Of a DNA stretch of 64,000 nucleotides, positions 61,314 through 64,000 are shown piece by piece. The position numbers were made by a program, and so were the translations under genes. Below the pieces are notes generated by a model, which searched no databases, was not told the DNA's origin, and worked only from the letters and a program-made list of their open reading frames with translations. Each line of letters starts with the position of its first letter. The stretch's first letter is position 1. Where the stretch lies: the NCBI GenBank assembly GCA_902729315.2, contig LR746272.1, positions 1,991,035 through 2,055,034 of the forward strand, in the 5' to 3' direction. This DNA is from Spirodela intermedia (taxonomy: Eukaryota; Streptophyta; Magnoliopsida; Alismatales; Araceae).

Positions 61314-64000
61314 ATCTAATCTATCTATATGTCTCTCTATCTGTCTATGTGTATAACTACCTATCTATCTACCAATTTATCTGTCTGTCTGTCTATCTAT
61401 GCATATATATATATCCATGTATCTATCTATCGATTTATCTTTCTATATATCTATGTATCTATCCATTTATCTACTTTATGTGCTTGTTTGATTCAGCTAT
61501 GCATATCCATGCCCGTCTGTGTTCTGAGAGGGATATAGAACTAGGTTTTTGGATATGTATGTACCTGTCTACGTGGGCATGTGGATGCCAAGATAGGCGC
61601 CAATATTCATGGTAGTGCATTCATTATTCCGAGTTGAAAACGTCTGAACATGAATAAAGGGGCATGTGTGCTTGTGTGTTAATGCATTTCCATGCATGCT
61701 GGCATGCATATGCATAACAACGCGTGAATAAGGGATTTTTAGTCTAGTCGTTGTAGTTGACATAGTAAGGGCGCAATCTCATCAGTCACTTCTTTCTCCC
61801 AATTCCTCTTTCATTACTGCATCCGTTGGATTTTCGCAGGAAAATTCATGGAACAAATCACGTCGTGCCAGTAGTAACTGATGTTGTCAGAAATGACTGG
61901 AACAATCCGAAGAGACCTGTTATTGACAAGAAACAGGGACATGAAATAAGTTTATGGTTTATTTTCCCCTTTAACTCTTGATCAGCACCATGAGCTTCAG
62001 AATATTTTGAAAACATTGTACCTTTTTCATGAGTTTGGCAACTTTGTTACGTGTAGGATAAAAACACAGTTAAGTAGCCCCCTGAAAGACCATTACTATT
62101 AAATGTATTGATGAGCTTGATACTGAGTAGCCTTGATCATTATTTTCTAGTAAAATTTCAATGACATCGTCTTGCCCAGATTGCTCCTGATTTGTAATGG
62201 ATCACGTACAGATCATAAGATTGGGCCCGAGAGCTACATCTATAAATCATGCCAAAATTCTCAATCAAACGAAATGCAGATTGATCGTATAATAAATCGT
62301 TTATTCCATTGTGACCTTCTTCAATATTTTATTTTTATTCTATTGTTTCATTCCAGAGAGTTCAGTTGGAGGTGGATGATCAATTCACCTTTCTTGTTTC
62401 ACCTGATGCTGTCCTTTTCCGTAGATACAAGGTTCTTTCATCCACCTTCTCTCAAGGCTATCAGTCCATAGGTTATCTTAATAACTCTAATATGTGATTT
62501 ATACCAGATTTCAGATCTTAATTCAAAGGCAGAAAAACTTTTCTACAACGGCGATGAAGTAACTTTGGGGGACCCCAAGTCAGTGAAGCGTTGCTATGTT
62601 CTTCCAACTCTCTCCGAAGGCTATTTGATGGGTAATTCAACCATTTTTTCTTTCCAGTAACATTTAGCTTCCTTGAAATTAAATATTATACACATCTACT
62701 GTTATTTTATGTGACAGGAGTTCAGAAGGTACATCCTTTGATGGAGAATATTACGCAACTTGAAGAACTTTGGTTCTTTAAGGTGTAGAAACTGTCTTGA
62801 TTTCGATAAATGCGATGAAATCTTCAACATACAAGTCAAAAAAAAATTCTAACTGAAGTGCATTTCGTAGCATGGTCTAGCAATGCTAAATGATTACTTC
62901 TTCAAGATCCGATTCACTTGTGGAGGTTGTGCAAGCGAAAAATGGTCTTCTTCCAGACCACCTGTTTATGACGAAAAACTTGTACTTCCATTTCTAAAAT
63001 ATCATATACTCTGACATATAGATTTTCCAATTTTTTAAGCAGGCTGCCATCTGCCTTTGTTCTGCATGGATCAGGTTTGTCTTCAGCCCCACTAACAGCT
63101 AGATTTATGAAGGCTGTCTCTGCACTTAATTCTTTCACGAAAATTATTGAAGGTGAGATTTACTCTTTTCCTTTGGGAACTTTTTTCAGAAGGCAAAGTC
63201 AAATTTTATCTTGTCACCCTAAAGTTGTATTCTTCTTTGGGATAGGAAGAGGGCATAGACTGCAAGTCGTGGTCTTATAGAAAAAATTTACGTCAATAGA
63301 TTATCATATGTTGCTATAGGGCATCACGAAAACTCAATAATTGATGTTCTTTAAAGTTTGTGTAAAGTTCACGTAGTAGCGTATTTATTTACTCTTCAAA
63401 TAAATCCTAGAAACCATGAATCTAGAATAAAATTTTAGGAAGAAATTCTAAGAAATTTGTGTTGGGGTTTAGGCTGCACTTAGATTAAGAAGGGGGTTTA
63501 AATTGATCAACTCTAATATTTGACTATTATTAACTTTTTCTCACTTTACTTAATTGTGTTCTTAGATCTCATGTGCTGATTTGATATGTTCTAAAACTAC
63601 ATCACTTTAAGATTTTTATATTTATTCGGCCTCCTAGCTACATCAACCCTCAAAGAATAATTTTTATCATCCGAATTACTTCCGTTTTGAGTTCTAATTT
63701 TTCTTGGACGTTCAATTATCCTTAAGTGTGGTGCCATGGTTTTTCGACGCGATTACAGGTTGGAATTTCTTCGGTCAGGGGTTACTAAAGGTTAAGGTAC
63801 TTGCTCTTATGTATTTATATTGGTGTCTTTTTATGACTGTGGACGTCATGACTCGCAGCAACTTGCAGACGACCATGACTGCTATTCGACTATTCAGAGA
63901 GCACCCTTGACTAACCAAAATAGAAAAACTGAGATTAAATTTTTTCCTTCTACATTATATTTTAATGTGTCACATTCTTTCTGATGAGCATGCCAGCTAA
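59744..64000 (+). CDS. Unrecognised multi-exon gene, cut by the window edge
   Basis: Exons chain in phase on the plus strand. Best supported are 62357-62431, 62508-62631, 62718-62782, 62871-62944, 63043-63152, about 63756-63797 and one from 63860 onward that may run past the visible stop by a further donor. The encoded stretch reads VQLEVDDQFTFLVSP, LFYNGDEVTLGDPKSV, LPTLSEGYLMGVQKVHPLM, LEELWFFKHGLAMLNDYFF, LPSAFVLHGSGLSS, then KIIEGWNFFGQGLL and QLADDHDCYSTIQRAPL. Upstream candidates are 59744-60001 (starts MERMFRKKILVRVDPP), 60103-60234, 60408-60566 and 61842-61918; the join between the last two does not keep phase, so an exon or boundary is missing. I recognise no family. Strong splice sites and a long consistent chain make a real gene likely; start, early exons and 3' end are uncertain. 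Confidence 0.6.
60048..60073. repeat. (TA)n microsatellite
   Basis: About 13 TA units in the intron after the first exon candidate of the gene at the right edge. Confidence 0.95.
61280..61480. repeat. TC / CTAT / CTGT compound microsatellite
   Basis: TC runs pass into imperfect CTAT and CTGT tetranucleotide repeats over about 200 bases in an intron of the right-edge gene. The plus-strand frames here are repeat artefacts. Confidence 0.9.

Noticed and set aside
61329-61615. Tyr/Ile-rich ORFs
   Set aside because: They are translations of CTAT/CTGT repeats in an intron.

Overview
The window is nuclear DNA from a flowering plant. The evidence is spliced genes with GT-AG introns, plant-only families (a CYC/TB1-type TCP factor, a nepenthesin-like aspartyl protease, PLAC8/cell-number-regulator proteins), decayed Copia and other LTR-retrotransposon remains, and many TC/GA microsatellites. 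Several coding exons are very GC-rich next to AT-rich introns and spacers, which would suit a monocot, but I cannot fix the species. Exon boundaries below were built by hand from splice signals, reading-frame phase and comparison of the two copies of each duplicated gene.

Layout. 1-5.5 kb is gene-poor: a possible 55-residue gene near 728 and a Copia-type LTR remnant near 4.7-5.05 kb. 5.5-6.8 kb (minus) is PLAC8 gene copy A. 6.9-22.5 kb is an AT-rich spacer holding an old Copia element (12.6-20.2 kb) with a GC-rich solo LTR nested in it (13.6-15.4 kb) and another insertion near 16.9-17.7 kb. 22.5-23.7 kb (minus) is PLAC8 copy B. 25.0-27.8 kb (minus) is a plastid-type EamA/DMT transporter with seven exons. 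28.5-34.8 kb and 35.1-43.5 kb (both minus) are tandem copies of the NADPH-dependent diflavin reductase ATR3: the first is a pseudogene, the second intact with twelve exons. 48.6-49.6 kb (minus) is an intronless CYC/TB1 TCP gene. 57.5-58.9 kb (minus) is an intronless aspartyl protease. 59.7 kb to the right edge (plus) is a multi-exon gene I do not recognise, cut by the window end.

The genes do not form a pathway. The strongest themes are tandem duplication and its outcomes: a PLAC8 pair whose members share almost identical introns although an older retrotransposon lies between them, and an ATR3 pair in which one copy carries several independent lesions while its last two exons stay almost identical to the working copy, as expected after gene conversion.

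No bacterial-type system, CRISPR array, or rRNA or tRNA gene was recognised. The least explained coding unit is the gene at the right edge.
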